The notes: generated by a model from the sequence alone, not told the origin. A stretch of DNA of 64,000 bases from a bacterium (GCA_035527515.1 DATLAJ010000108.1:1-64000), one strand, 5' to 3'. Positions 8,419 through 17,353 are shown, counted from the stretch's first letter. Made by a program: numbers and translations.

Positions 8419-9189
8419 TCAATCCCTATCGCCTGCATTACTAAGATAAGATTCCATCAGCGCATACCAGAACGATTCGGCGTCAGGCGGGTCAACAACG
8501 AAGATGTCAACTCGCCGATTGGCCCTTCTGTCCCTGTCATTTCGCTCCTTGGGACGTACCGGATTGTACTCACCAAAAGCGCCGACACAAGCGCCTCGCG
8601 GTGTGAAGGTTTTTTCTTCTAAAATGGTCTTCAGGACGCTGGTCGCCCTGTATGCTGAGAGGTCCAGGTTCGAGTTGAATCTCTGACCAACGACTGCTGT
8701 GCTGTCGGTGTTGCCCTCTACCCTCACTGTCTTGGCAAGCCTTGTTGCGATGCCCGCTATCTTGTGAAGCAAGGGCCGCGCCGCCGGCTTGACCGCTACG
8801 GAGGCTGTATCAAACAGGACGTCCGCCGCAAGGGAGACCTTTATCCTTCGCCCTGCCCGAGTGACTTGAGCATCGTCATCGAGGTCCTCAGCCGAAATGA
8901 ATCTCTTGATCTCGTCAACTGCGGCTCGTATCTCGTCCGGCCGTATCACCAGACCGGGGTTCTCCGGCGCACCGGCCGAGCCGCCGCCTATGCCCAAAGT
9001 CCCGAGATTGAGAGCAGCAAACTCATCCTTAAGCGCCTTCATCGCCTGGTGCAGCTTCTCGCTGTCTGTTGATGACATTGAGAACAGGAGCACGAAAAAC
9101 GTCAGAAGCAACGTCATCATGTCTGAGAACGTCAGCATCCAACGCTGGTCAACGCCTCCGCCCTCAGCCGCCCGTTTCTTCCTCGCCAT
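8419..9189 (-). CDS. motB: Flagellar motor stator protein MotB
   Basis: The peptidoglycan-anchored stator subunit. The 256 residues begin with a basic stretch, then a single span RWMLTFSDMMTLLLTFFVLL in which Asp23 is the proton-carrying aspartate of MotB. A periplasmic linker follows, then an OmpA/MotB peptidoglycan-binding domain from about residue 130 with VEGNTDS, LSAYRATSVLKTIL and NRRVDIFV. SD GAGGAG precedes the ATG. The start overlaps the end of the upstream MotB-like gene by 26 bases, so the two are tightly co-expressed. Confidence 0.92.
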   Translation of the reverse strand: MARKKRAAEGGGVDQRWMLTFSDMMTLLLTFFVLLFSMSSTDSEKLHQAMKALKDEFAALNLGTLGIGGGSAGAPENPGLVIRPDEIRAAVDEIKRFISAEDLDDDAQVTRAGRRIKVSLAADVLFDTASVAVKPAARPLLHKIAGIATRLAKTVRVEGNTDSTAVVGQRFNSNLDLSAYRATSVLKTILEEKTFTPRGACVGAFGEYNPVRPKERNDRDRRANRRVDIFVVDPPDAESFWYALMESYLSNAGDRD

Positions 9190-9904
9190 CTCTCTCCTCT
9201 GAGTCTTTCAGCAAGCCCTGCACATCCCCTATATCTATCAGCATTGTTACCCTGCGATTGAACTTCTGCTTGTCGCCATCTTCGCTGGTGAGCGGATTGA
9301 ATTGCCCATAGCCGTAGCTGGACAATTTGCCCGGGTCGATGCCGAAGTCTATCAAGAACCTCGTAACCGACAAGGCCCTTTCAATGGAGAGCTCCCAGCC
9401 CGAAGCGAACTGCGATGCCTTGATGTCCGACTCATCGCAGTGGCCCTCAACAATTGCACGGCTCTGAGACTCCTCGAGAAGGTCAGCCACCTTGGTCAAG
9501 AACTCTCTGCTGCCCTTGTTCAACTTCGCGGACCCGAGATCGAACAGCACTCGTTCAGCCGTGTCAATTCGTATGCCCTTAGAACTGTACTGCACACGGA
9601 CCCCCTTGCGCGCCTGGCAGAATCTTGTGAACGCGCGAACCTTTTGCGCCCTCGATCTCGTCCTTGGGGTCTTCGACACATCCTTGGGGCTGCGAATTGA
9701 GGAAGCCCCGCCGCTCATGGGAAACAGCCCCAGCGAGCCGGAAACCCCAAATGTCCCTTGCAGCGATCCGATCGCCTTCTTGGACCTCTTCGTGTCAAAT
9801 GACGAATATGCCACGAGCAGAATGAAGAAGGCGCACATTAGGATCATCAACGAGGTGAAAAGCGGCACCCAACCGGGAAGCTCTTGCGATTCCTCTTCGG
9901 CCAT
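9164..9904 (-). CDS. MotB-like protein lacking the proton-carrying Asp
   Basis: A second OmpA/MotB-type protein directly after motA. Its single span reads PGWVPLFTSLMILMCAFFIL; aligning it with MotB from this operon (TFSDMM against LFTSLM) places Ser18 where Asp23 should be. The rest matches: a linker, then an OmpA-like domain with VEGHCDESD, LSIERALSVTRFLIDFGID, GYGQFNPL and NRRVTMLID. It therefore probably binds peptidoglycan and MotA-like partners but cannot carry the proton by itself. AGGAG precedes the ATG. It could form mixed stators with MotB or a structural ring; which of these is unknown. Confidence 0.85.
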   Translation of the reverse strand: MAEEESQELPGWVPLFTSLMILMCAFFILLVAYSSFDTKRSKKAIGSLQGTFGVSGSLGLFPMSGGASSIRSPKDVSKTPRTRSRAQKVRAFTRFCQARKGVRVQYSSKGIRIDTAERVLFDLGSAKLNKGSREFLTKVADLLEESQSRAIVEGHCDESDIKASQFASGWELSIERALSVTRFLIDFGIDPGKLSSYGYGQFNPLTSEDGDKQKFNRRVTMLIDIGDVQGLLKDSEERDGEEETGG

Positions 9905-10003
9905 CTTGGCTCCTATGCCTTTAGGGCATGACCCCTCTCAGTTCGATTGCGCCCAGCATCATGTCCGCCCGATGCAGAGCCTTATTTTCTCCCGTGCGTC
10001 AGC

Positions 10004-10762
10004 CTACTCGAAAGAGGTCTCGCGCTCTTTCGGCGGCAGGAACGTATTCAGCTTCTGCTCCACCAGCCGCGGATTGTCGCCGCTTTGGATCGACATGATG
10101 CCGGAGACTATCATCTCCTTCCGCAGCCTTTCCTCTTGAGACCTCTTCTTGAGCTTGCTGCTCAGAGGCACGAAGACCAGGTTCGCAAACAAGGCCCCGT
10201 AAAAGGTCGTTATCAACGCAACCGCCATTGCCGGGCCGATGCTGCTCGGGTCATCCATTGACTGCAACATGAGAATAAGCCCGATCAGAGTGCCAACCAT
10301 GCCGAACGCAGGCGCATAGCCGCCCATCGCCTCAAGTATCGAGGCACCGAGCTTGTGGCGGTCGGACAAGTAGTCCATCTCCGTCTCGAGTATCTCCTTT
10401 ACGAGTTCCGCTTGAGTTCCGTCAACCGCTAGACCTATCCCCTTCTTCAAGTATTCGTCGTTTATCTCTTTTGATGCGCCCTCCAGCGAGAGCATTCCAT
10501 CCCTTCTCGCCTTCTGTGAGAACGAGACCAGCTCCTTAACAAGGTCGTTGGGGGGCTTAACCCGAACGAAAAGGGCCTGCTGGACAACTCCTGTCAGACT
10601 CATCATATCCTTCAGTGGAAAACTGATAAACGCCGCACCCACCGTGCCACCGGCCACGATCAAGAAAGATGGTATATCGACAAAAGCTGTGATTGAGCCG
10701 CCAATCCCGAACAGGATGAGGCCGGCGCCAACCAATAGCCCCAAAATAGTCGCTATGTCCAT
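10004..10762 (-). CDS. motA: Flagellar motor stator protein MotA
   Basis: The multi-span stator subunit that couples ion flow to rotation. It has four hydrophobic segments: IATILGLLVGAGLILFGI, FLIVAGGTVGAAFISFPL, then YAPAFGMVGTLIGLILML and ALITTFYGALFANLVFVPL, with the conserved PAFGMVGT region before span three. I start at ATG 10762 because the product then begins MDIATILGL like other MotA proteins and AGGGG lies just upstream; an ATG at 10801 would add 13 residues without an SD site. It is the first gene of the motility operon (motA, motB-like, motB, fliL, fliN, fliO). Confidence 0.93.
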   Translation of the reverse strand: MDIATILGLLVGAGLILFGIGGSITAFVDIPSFLIVAGGTVGAAFISFPLKDMMSLTGVVQQALFVRVKPPNDLVKELVSFSQKARRDGMLSLEGASKEINDEYLKKGIGLAVDGTQAELVKEILETEMDYLSDRHKLGASILEAMGGYAPAFGMVGTLIGLILMLQSMDDPSSIGPAMAVALITTFYGALFANLVFVPLSSKLKKRSQEERLRKEMIVSGIMSIQSGDNPRLVEQKLNTFLPPKERETSFE

Positions 10763-10970
10763 AACCCCTGTCTGTTCCTGCCTTTCAGACTTACTTGACA
10801 TCCAAGCACATAAAAAGGAACTTTCAACATGCGCTCCTATATATCGTAACGGGTTGAGGTTTTCTTAACCGCACACGTTCGCAACCGACTGAACGCCTCA
10901 GCTGTTATTTAAGCGGGGAGCCAGGTTCGGACTGCTTGATATAGTCATATTGTTTGTAGATGGAGATAAG

Positions 10971-11390
10971 ATGTCTGTTGTCCTGAAAGAGTTTCAGGTC
11001 TCCACTAAGGGGTTCACGGACGTCATAGATATCACCGACCATGTCAGAAGGGCTGTCTCTGAGGACAACATGCAAGATGGGATTGTAACGGTCTCAGTCG
11101 CTGGCTCTACCGCGGCTGTGAGCACTATCGAATTCGAGTCGGGCGCCGTTCAAGACCTCAGGGACGCGATTGAACGCATGGCGCCTTCTGATATACCATA
11201 CGAGCACGATTTGAGATGGCATGATGGCAACGGCTTTGCACACGTCAGGGCGGCCATGATCGGCAGCTCGCTCTCGGTGCCGCTTCACTCCGGCGGCCTT
11301 GTCCTGGGCACCTGGCAGCAGATAGTTCTTCTGGATTTCGACAACAGGCCACGCAGCCGGAGAGTCTTCGTTCAGATCACGGGCGAGTGA
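10971..11390 (+). CDS. YjbQ/UPF0047 family protein
   Basis: A member of the YjbQ (UPF0047) family, small beta-barrel proteins for which thiamine-phosphate-synthase-like activity has been reported; the cellular role remains unclear. The 139-residue product has the family pattern: DITDHVRRAV, AGSTAAVSTIEFE, a Glu/His/Asp region (YEHDLRWHDGNGFAHVRAA), GSSLSVPL and GGLVLGTWQQIVLLDFD, then PRSRRVFVQITG. The ATG at 10971 has GGAG seven bases upstream. The gene stands alone between the motility operon and a sigma-factor gene. Confidence 0.9.
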   Translation: MSVVLKEFQVSTKGFTDVIDITDHVRRAVSEDNMQDGIVTVSVAGSTAAVSTIEFESGAVQDLRDAIERMAPSDIPYEHDLRWHDGNGFAHVRAAMIGSSLSVPLHSGGLVLGTWQQIVLLDFDNRPRSRRVFVQITGE

Positions 11391-11436
11391 GCTCCCGTCG
11401 CCGCTGCCATGCCCGCAACTCCGCTAGAAAGATAGG

Positions 11437-11462
11437 AAACTGCCTCATGGCGGAGGCAGTTT
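11437..11462 (+). terminator. Hairpin terminator after the yjbQ-like gene
   Basis: A perfect 10-bp inverted repeat (AAACTGCCTC, six-base loop, GAGGCAGTTT) lies 47 bases past the stop of the YjbQ-family gene. No long T tract follows, so termination efficiency is uncertain. Confidence 0.5.
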
Positions 11463-11577
11463 GCGGCGCGGCTTGTTCCTACGTCGGTTGTTTAATATCT
11501 TGAAATCTGTTTATGTTCAATAAGTGCCAATACGATGCCTAATCGGGTTGGCTGCTTCAGAGGTGTAACTCAGAATA

Positions 11578-12447
11578 ATGGGCGACAAGAACGGGCTCAA
11601 GCGTAAGGAAGGGCCTCCCGAGGACATCCTCGGCACATACCTTGATGAGATCTCGAGAACACCCCTTCTCACAAGGGAAGAGGAGATCGAACTGGGCCGA
11701 CGCGCAAGAAAGGGAGACAAGAGCGCCATCGAGCAGCTGGTCGAGGCAAACCTGCGCTTTGTGGTCTCAATAGCCAAGAAATACGCCAGTAGCCGAGTCC
11801 CGCTGCCTGACTTGATCAACGAGGGCAACATAGGCCTCATCGAGGCGGCCAAGAGGTTCGATCCCAACAAGGCTAATCGCTTCGTCACCTATGCCAAATG
11901 GTGGATCCAGCAGGCCATCAGGTCAGCGCTGGCGGCGCAGGCCGGCGTCGTGCGCTTGCCCGTCAAGCAAACGATCAGACTGCGGGCGATTAAGAGGGCC
12001 TACGAATGCCTGCGGGACAAGCTGGATAGAGCTCCCGATGCACGCGAGGTGGCCGAATATGTTGGACTTTCTGAGGCGGAGGTCGAGACCCTTATGAGAG
12101 CGGCGGCTGACGCTATTTCCATCGAATCATCAAAGGAGCAAGGGACGGACATCCTCGAGGCGAATCTCGACGACGCCGAGACATACGGTGAGAGCGAGAT
12201 TGAGCGGGCGCTAATACTCCAAAGCTACACGGACCGACTTCGAGAGCTCATTGAGCAGCTGAACGAACAAGAGAAGAAGGTAATCACGCTCAGGTTCGGC
12301 CTCAAGGACGGCGTCAAGAGAAGCCTCGAGAGCATCGGCCAGGAGATGGGACTGAGTCGAGAACGGATCAGGCAGATCGAGGCAGCGGCCCTGCGCAACA
12401 TGCGGTTCTACGCGAAGGAAAGGCACCTCGCAGTCGTCCTCAACTGA
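11578..12447 (+). CDS. RNA polymerase sigma-70 family factor (RpoD/RpoS type)
   Basis: A 289-residue sigma factor with regions 1.2 to 4.2 but no region 1.1, so probably a group 2 (alternative, RpoS-like) factor rather than the full primary one. Region 1.2 is YLDEISRTPLLTREEE; region 2 has NLRFVVSIAKKY, DLINEGNIGLIEAAKRFD and FVTYAKWWIQQAIRSAL (-10 recognition and melting); region 3 contains LPVKQTIRLRAIK; region 4.2 has SLESIGQEMGLSRERIRQIE, the helix-turn-helix that reads the -35 box. It is monocistronic, behind a hairpin. What it controls cannot be read from the window. Confidence 0.92.
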   Translation: MGDKNGLKRKEGPPEDILGTYLDEISRTPLLTREEEIELGRRARKGDKSAIEQLVEANLRFVVSIAKKYASSRVPLPDLINEGNIGLIEAAKRFDPNKANRFVTYAKWWIQQAIRSALAAQAGVVRLPVKQTIRLRAIKRAYECLRDKLDRAPDAREVAEYVGLSEAEVETLMRAAADAISIESSKEQGTDILEANLDDAETYGESEIERALILQSYTDRLRELIEQLNEQEKKVITLRFGLKDGVKRSLESIGQEMGLSRERIRQIEAAALRNMRFYAKERHLAVVLN

Positions 12448-12525
12448 GCCTTCAACTGCATCCTGCGTCAATGCGTAATCAGAGAGCCGCCTGACCACGC
12501 CACCAGTGTGATATACTCCTCAACC

Positions 12526-13575
12526 ATGAAACGAATATGCGTGGTAACTTCTACTGTGCCTTTCGTCAGGGGCGGCAATGAGCTGCTCGCAGAGACATTG
12601 GTTCGAGAGCTTGTGCGATTCGGCCACCAGGCGCAGCTTTTGACCGTCCCGCAGAATCGGTTTGGGCGTCAGTTTTCCGCATATCTTGCTGCCTATCTGA
12701 CTGATGTGCGCTTCGAGGGATGCCCAGAGCGCGTGGACCAGGTGATCTCGCTGAAGTTCCCCAGCTTCGCGATTCGCCACCCTGTCCACGTCTGCTGGTT
12801 CAATCATCGGATGCGCGAATACTATGATCTGTGGGAGAAGTTCTCGGCCAGCTTAGTCTCCCAAAAGCAATTTCTTAAGGAGAGAATGCGCCGGGGACTA
12901 CTACATAAGATCGACACCTTCCTGCTCAAGAAAAACGTCACGAAGCTCTACGCTCAGTCCAAGAATATCCAGCAAAGGCTCCTGCAATTCGGGAACATCC
13001 CATCAGAGGTCCTCTATCCGCCCGCATCGGACTTGCTCCGGTGCAGCAAGCACACGTTCGGCACATTTATACTCTCGCCAGCCAGGCTTGTTGAACTCAA
13101 GCGGCACGACCTACTCATACGTGCTCTTGCCGACTTGAAAAAGCCGGGCGTTGACGCCATTATCGCTGGACAAGGGCCGCAAGAAAATGAACTCAAGCGA
13201 TTGGCGGAGCAGATGGGACTTGGCAGCAGGGTCAAGTTTGTGGGCGAGATGAGCTATGACGATCTCAGCCGTTATTACTCCGAATGCCGCGCAGTTTTCT
13301 ACGGCCCGTTCAACGAGGATTATGGGCTCGTGACGCTGGAGGCAGGCAAATGCCATAAGCCCGTGATAACCTGCACGGATAGCGGTGGCCCGAAAGAGCT
13401 AGTAAGGGATGGCGAGACCGGTTTTGTCTGCCAGCCCAACGGACACGCGATCGCGGACGCAATAGACAGGCTCGCGTCGGACCTGAGCCTGGCGCGATCG
13501 CTCGGCGAGAGGGCATACGAGGCGTCATTGGAGCACAGTTGGGAGAACACGATCGAACAACTGGTTATAGTATAG
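12526..13575 (+). CDS. GT4-family glycosyltransferase
   Basis: A GT-B-fold, retaining glycosyltransferase that would transfer a sugar from a nucleotide donor to an envelope polysaccharide or glycolipid. The N-terminal domain begins ICVVTSTVPFVRGGNELLAE. The C-terminal donor domain has LSPARLVELKRHDLLIRAL, IIAGQGPQENELKRLAEQMG and the E-x7-E motif region NEDYGLVTLEAGKCHKPVI followed by GGPKELVRDGETGFV. I use ATG 12526, where the natural N-terminal strand begins. No clear SD is seen. It has no carbohydrate gene cluster around it, so its acceptor is unknown. Confidence 0.9.
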   Translation: MKRICVVTSTVPFVRGGNELLAETLVRELVRFGHQAQLLTVPQNRFGRQFSAYLAAYLTDVRFEGCPERVDQVISLKFPSFAIRHPVHVCWFNHRMREYYDLWEKFSASLVSQKQFLKERMRRGLLHKIDTFLLKKNVTKLYAQSKNIQQRLLQFGNIPSEVLYPPASDLLRCSKHTFGTFILSPARLVELKRHDLLIRALADLKKPGVDAIIAGQGPQENELKRLAEQMGLGSRVKFVGEMSYDDLSRYYSECRAVFYGPFNEDYGLVTLEAGKCHKPVITCTDSGGPKELVRDGETGFVCQPNGHAIADAIDRLASDLSLARSLGERAYEASLEHSWENTIEQLVIV

Positions 13576-13669
13576 ATGCGTGCTGCCGCGAAATTGATTT
13601 CGGTAGGTAGCCAGAACATGGTGTTCTGTGCATTCAATGAGGCCGATACTGATATATGTCTGACCTTGA

Positions 13670-14509
13670 ATGGCTATGAACGATGGGAGTAAGCCGAGGT
13701 CCATGCTGAAACCCACACGCGCCGTCCTGGCGGCTCTTATCATCACGAGCATTCTCGGCCTATGGTGCAATACCGGTGTCGCATTCGCTCAGGCGCCCGT
13801 TGCTCCACCCAAGGCGCCGGCCCCTCCTGCAGCGCCCGCTCCGTCCGTAACCCTGACGCTCGGCGATACCAGCTCGCCGGACACCATCGCGCTCACGCTA
13901 AAGCTTATGCTACTGCTGACCGTGCTGACCCTCGCTCCGGCGATACTCGTGCTGCTGACCAGTTTCACCAGAATAATCATCGTCTTCCACTTCCTGCGGC
14001 AGGCTATCGGGACTCAATCGACCCCTCCGAACACGATCCTCGTCGGGCTCGCCCTCTTCCTGACCTACTTCATCATGAGTCCCGTCATCAATCAGGTCTA
14101 TTCCGACGCATTCCTGCCCCTTATGAACAATGACATAGGCTACCAGGAGGCTTTCAACGCTGGTATGTCGCCGATCAGGCAATTCATGCTCAAGCAGACA
14201 AAGGAAAAAGACATCGCGCTGTTCGTGCACTTGGCGAAGGAGAAACGGCCAGCCAAGCCGGATGATGTCTCCAACAAGGTTCTCGTGCCAGCCTTCGTGC
14301 TGAGTGAATTGAAGACCGCATTTCAAATAGGGTTTCTTATCTTTGTGCCATTTCTCATTATCGACATGGTCGTCGCAGCCGTCCTGCTCTCAATGGGGAT
14401 GATGATGCTGCCGCCTGTCATGGTCTCCCTGCCCTTCAAAATACTGCTATTCGTGATGGTTGACGGCTGGTATCTCATCGTCGGCTCGCTCGCCCGGTCA
14501 TTCCACTGA
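13670..14509 (+). CDS. fliP: Flagellar export gate protein FliP
   Basis: Core component of the FliPQR export gate in the flagellar type III system. The 279 residues include a cleavable signal-like segment (ALIITSILGLWCNTGVAFAQ), then an unusual Pro/Ala-rich spacer (PVAPPKAPAPPAAPAPS) before the mature domain. Family motifs are LTSFTRIIIVFHFLRQAIG, TPPNTILVGLALFLTYFIM and, at the C-terminus, PAFVLSELKTAFQIGFLIF and GMMMLPPVMVSLPFKILLFV. The ATG at 13703, with GAGG upstream, is an alternative start. It is cut off from the fliL-fliN-fliO operon, on the opposite strand with unrelated neighbours, and no fliQ, fliR or flhA follows. Confidence 0.94.
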   Translation: MAMNDGSKPRSMLKPTRAVLAALIITSILGLWCNTGVAFAQAPVAPPKAPAPPAAPAPSVTLTLGDTSSPDTIALTLKLMLLLTVLTLAPAILVLLTSFTRIIIVFHFLRQAIGTQSTPPNTILVGLALFLTYFIMSPVINQVYSDAFLPLMNNDIGYQEAFNAGMSPIRQFMLKQTKEKDIALFVHLAKEKRPAKPDDVSNKVLVPAFVLSELKTAFQIGFLIFVPFLIIDMVVAAVLLSMGMMMLPPVMVSLPFKILLFVMVDGWYLIVGSLARSFH

Positions 14510-16237
14510 CGGCCTTTCTTTGGCCTGCTCGACAAGCCAATCATAGAGACCCCGACACGACGCCGAATTCGGCGACTGTCTGATCGCCCTGCCTGCCTCG
14601 TCAATGACGAGCTTCCGCGTCCGTGCATCGCCCAGGTAGCCAGCGAGATAGGCCGGATTGGCGACCGTAGGATCGATGAACCTATACTCGAACTGCCTGC
14701 GCACGGCTCGGAACTTATCGCTGCCATCAACGTAAACTGCGCAGATGTCATCCCAAAAGACGAGATGCCAGCCGTTATGACGCTTCCACCAGTCCAACAA
14801 CCTCTCTGCTTTCGCCAAACGCGGCGGCCTGGCGGCCGATCTGACCGACCGGGCTGAAAACTGCCGGCGCCTCGAATCGAACTTATAGTCCAAGACGGCG
14901 TAGTCTATCTGGTATTCGTCTGCTATCTGTTCGAATGGCTCTTTGGCGAACTTCTCCCACAGCGCTTTGTGCACCATGTTTCTACCGTCGATGAAGACCT
15001 TCCGGCCCGGATAGGTCCTGAAAATGATGTAGCCTCCGAACCTGTGCGAGTTATAGATATTGCCGTATATGTTGTGCTTGACAATGAAGTTGACGCCGCC
15101 AACCGGATATGCGCTGAGATTGACTCCAACGCCCGGCACAAAAGCGGAGGGCTTGGCGAATATCACCACCATGCAAATCGCGGCAGCCCCTACCGCCGCA
15201 ACTTGGAGGAGAAGGCGTGCCCGAGGTCGCGGCCGGACGTCCCGAGAGAACACCGACCATTGCGAGACTATGTGGCCGACGGCGGGAGTTACGATCAAAA
15301 AAAAGATGGGAACGTAGCGCCTCGCCATGATCGCCAGGAAGGATGCGAGCAGCAGGGTAACAGCGTCTCGTAAGCGCCATCTCCCGAAGCCCGCGAGAAA
15401 AACCGCCCAGACCAAGGCGAAGAGCGCCCAGAAGAGCTTGAAGCGAACGCCGGGCGGGGTCCACTCCATGACCGATACACCGCCCCCGGCCCCGTGCTCG
15501 GCAATGGCAGCTCTTGCGAAATCGAGGATGCGCAGCCCGTAAGGGTTGATGAAGAGAGCGCCGGTTGAGGCGAGTGCGGCGAGAGCGAGCGTCCGCCTGC
15601 CGCCGTGGTTGGCTTTTGGCTTTGGTTGTTGGCCAAACTTGGTGGACACGAGGTCTGAGCCGAGCATCAACCAGAGGTAGGCCGGGCCGATGATGGCGCC
15701 CGCCTGCATGTTGGCCCAAACGAGCGTCACCGGGGGCAGCAAGAGCAGCCATTTTGGCCTTCCGGTGTAGAAGAGCTCGAGCACAAGTAGGACAGCAGCG
15801 ACGCCGATAAGATTAACTATGTGAGGTCTCGCAAGGAACCTGAAGCGCGAGGCGCACGCGCCCAGGGCCACGAATGTGGCCGTTACGATCATGGCGCCGG
15901 AGCTGAGTCTCGTGCGAATGGCAGCGGCGAGCAGGACAAGCGTGAAGGCGGCGGCGACAATAATCGCCTTCAGGACGACTAGCAGGCCGAGTCCGAGATG
16001 GCGCCTAACGAGTTCGGCGACCAGACAGAACAGCCACTCGTGCATCACCCACGGCTTTGCGAACGACGTGTAGGAGAACGGGTCGGACTTGGGCACTGCG
16101 CCCGTTTTGAGTATTAGATCGCCCGTCTTGAGAAGGAGCCAGATGTCGTAGTTTACGATGCGGAAGAGTCCCAGCGAGAACACAGCCACAAAAACAAGTG
16201 CGATCACCCAGGACTGCCGTCCTGCGCGGGCATTCAC
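14498..16237 (-). CDS. Polytopic membrane protein, GT-C-like
   Basis: About 579 residues with some ten hydrophobic spans followed by a soluble C-terminal part from about residue 380. After the first span it reads YDIWLLLKTGDLILKTGAVP and DPFSYTSFAKPWVMHEWLF, a pattern seen in membrane proteins related to GT-C-type glycosyltransferases or polymer ligases. The acidic loop after span 1 would be the catalytic side if so, but I cannot assign an activity. GTG start with GAGGGGG five bases upstream, overlapping the stop of the dehydratase-like gene by 4 bp (GTGA), so the two are translationally coupled. The 3' end overlaps fliP by 12 bp (convergent). Confidence 0.8.
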   Translation of the reverse strand: MNARAGRQSWVIALVFVAVFSLGLFRIVNYDIWLLLKTGDLILKTGAVPKSDPFSYTSFAKPWVMHEWLFCLVAELVRRHLGLGLLVVLKAIIVAAAFTLVLLAAAIRTRLSSGAMIVTATFVALGACASRFRFLARPHIVNLIGVAAVLLVLELFYTGRPKWLLLLPPVTLVWANMQAGAIIGPAYLWLMLGSDLVSTKFGQQPKPKANHGGRRTLALAALASTGALFINPYGLRILDFARAAIAEHGAGGGVSVMEWTPPGVRFKLFWALFALVWAVFLAGFGRWRLRDAVTLLLASFLAIMARRYVPIFFLIVTPAVGHIVSQWSVFSRDVRPRPRARLLLQVAAVGAAAICMVVIFAKPSAFVPGVGVNLSAYPVGGVNFIVKHNIYGNIYNSHRFGGYIIFRTYPGRKVFIDGRNMVHKALWEKFAKEPFEQIADEYQIDYAVLDYKFDSRRRQFSARSVRSAARPPRLAKAERLLDWWKRHNGWHLVFWDDICAVYVDGSDKFRAVRRQFEYRFIDPTVANPAYLAGYLGDARTRKLVIDEAGRAIRQSPNSASCRGLYDWLVEQAKERPSVE

Positions 16238-17232
16238 GGTTGCCCCCTCGAGAGCCTCAACTGCTCAATGAAGGCCTCAATCCGGAGCCGATTAGGCGCA
16301 GAAAGCGGCCCCGGGTAGTTGCCCTCGATCGAGAGAACCGGCACTAGCAGCTTTCTTCTCAGGATCAGGTCCTCGATCTGGCGAAAACAGAACGCCTGCG
16401 CGTAGTGGATGATCCCGTCCAGCCGCCTTACACGTATCTGCTCATCGATGTCGGCAATGCGGCCAAAGACGTCGTAGGGGTAGGTGTAACGAGAGTACTG
16501 CTCAACTATGCCCTCCACCTCTTGCAGCATCGCAAACTGCCGCTGCACCTCGTTGAACACAACGTTCGCTCCATTCCTCTGGACGAAATCATAGATATCA
16601 ACGTTGATCGGAGGCACACCCACAAAACCAAGCCTAAGCGCTGACTCGAAGCCGTCCGGCGTCTCGCTACGTGACGCATCCCGCAAGAGACCGTCAAGAT
16701 AAGCCTCGAACGCGACGGGATCGCCCTGCATGTCGCTCGAGGAGACAAGTGCGATATGGTTCTTGAGCCCAGAGAACTTCCCCTCTCGCCACGTCAGCTC
16801 GTCGATGAGTCGCAGCTTCTCGCGAACGGAGGACAGGCGAATGCGCTCCCGCTCGGCCTGCTCCACATCAGTGCCAAGGCGCCGGCAAAAAACGTCTATC
16901 TGCTCGGCAAGCAGTCTTCTGTCGCGACCGTAGGGATATGAGAATGGTATGACCTTCACGCCGGCGAGCTGGAGCGTCTCCGCGAGCGCTTGTGTGTTGC
17001 TGCAATCGCCTTGGGACACGGCCACTACGGTCTTGATGCCTTCAGACAGAACCGCCCCGTATATACCCTTGACCCAGCCGCACACAGTGACCGGATAGCC
17101 GTCCTTCTCAGCCCGCTCTATGAACTTATTGCGGTCGGGGTGGCCGATGAACAGGTTGTTCAGATCGACCGGAGTGTGGCCAGCGGCAAAGATCGCCTCG
17201 ACGGGCACAGTCGTTGTTATGCCGATCATCAC
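16234..17232 (-). CDS. 2-hydroxyacyl-CoA dehydratase D-component-like (HgdB family)
   Basis: A 332-residue protein of the HgdB/FldB/BcrB family, iron-sulphur proteins in which three cysteines hold a [4Fe-4S] cluster used in radical dehydrations or reductions of CoA esters. Cysteines at about 51 (TVCGWVKGIYG), 77 (SQGDCSNTQAL) and 282 (YAQAFCFRQIEDL) match family positions. Also seen are FSYPYGRD and PVLSIEGNYPGPLSAPNRLR near the end. There is no second subunit or ATP-dependent activator (HgdC type) beside it, so a classical fermentative dehydratase is unlikely. It is coupled to a polytopic membrane protein. ATG 17229 is an alternative start. Confidence 0.8.
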   Translation of the reverse strand: MMIGITTTVPVEAIFAAGHTPVDLNNLFIGHPDRNKFIERAEKDGYPVTVCGWVKGIYGAVLSEGIKTVVAVSQGDCSNTQALAETLQLAGVKVIPFSYPYGRDRRLLAEQIDVFCRRLGTDVEQAERERIRLSSVREKLRLIDELTWREGKFSGLKNHIALVSSSDMQGDPVAFEAYLDGLLRDASRSETPDGFESALRLGFVGVPPINVDIYDFVQRNGANVVFNEVQRQFAMLQEVEGIVEQYSRYTYPYDVFGRIADIDEQIRVRRLDGIIHYAQAFCFRQIEDLILRRKLLVPVLSIEGNYPGPLSAPNRLRIEAFIEQLRLSRGQP

Positions 17233-17353
17233 GTAACTAACCCATCCTCAGTCGGAAACAATGCACCTCGGGCGACAGACCTGGGCCAAAAGAATAGGAG
17301 CGTGCATAGTAATTCCGCGTTTTAGGCTCCAGATCAACCGTATGCGGCCACTG

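Noticed and set aside
10753-10830. Possible 25-codon leader ORF before motA
   Set aside because: AGGAG is four bases from an ATG and the stop overlaps motA, but the peptide has no features and the ATG/SD spacing is short; too weak.
15051-15752. 233-residue minus-strand frame inside the GT-C-like gene
   Set aside because: Same strand but another frame of a long hydrophobic gene; its composition is that of a shifted frame.
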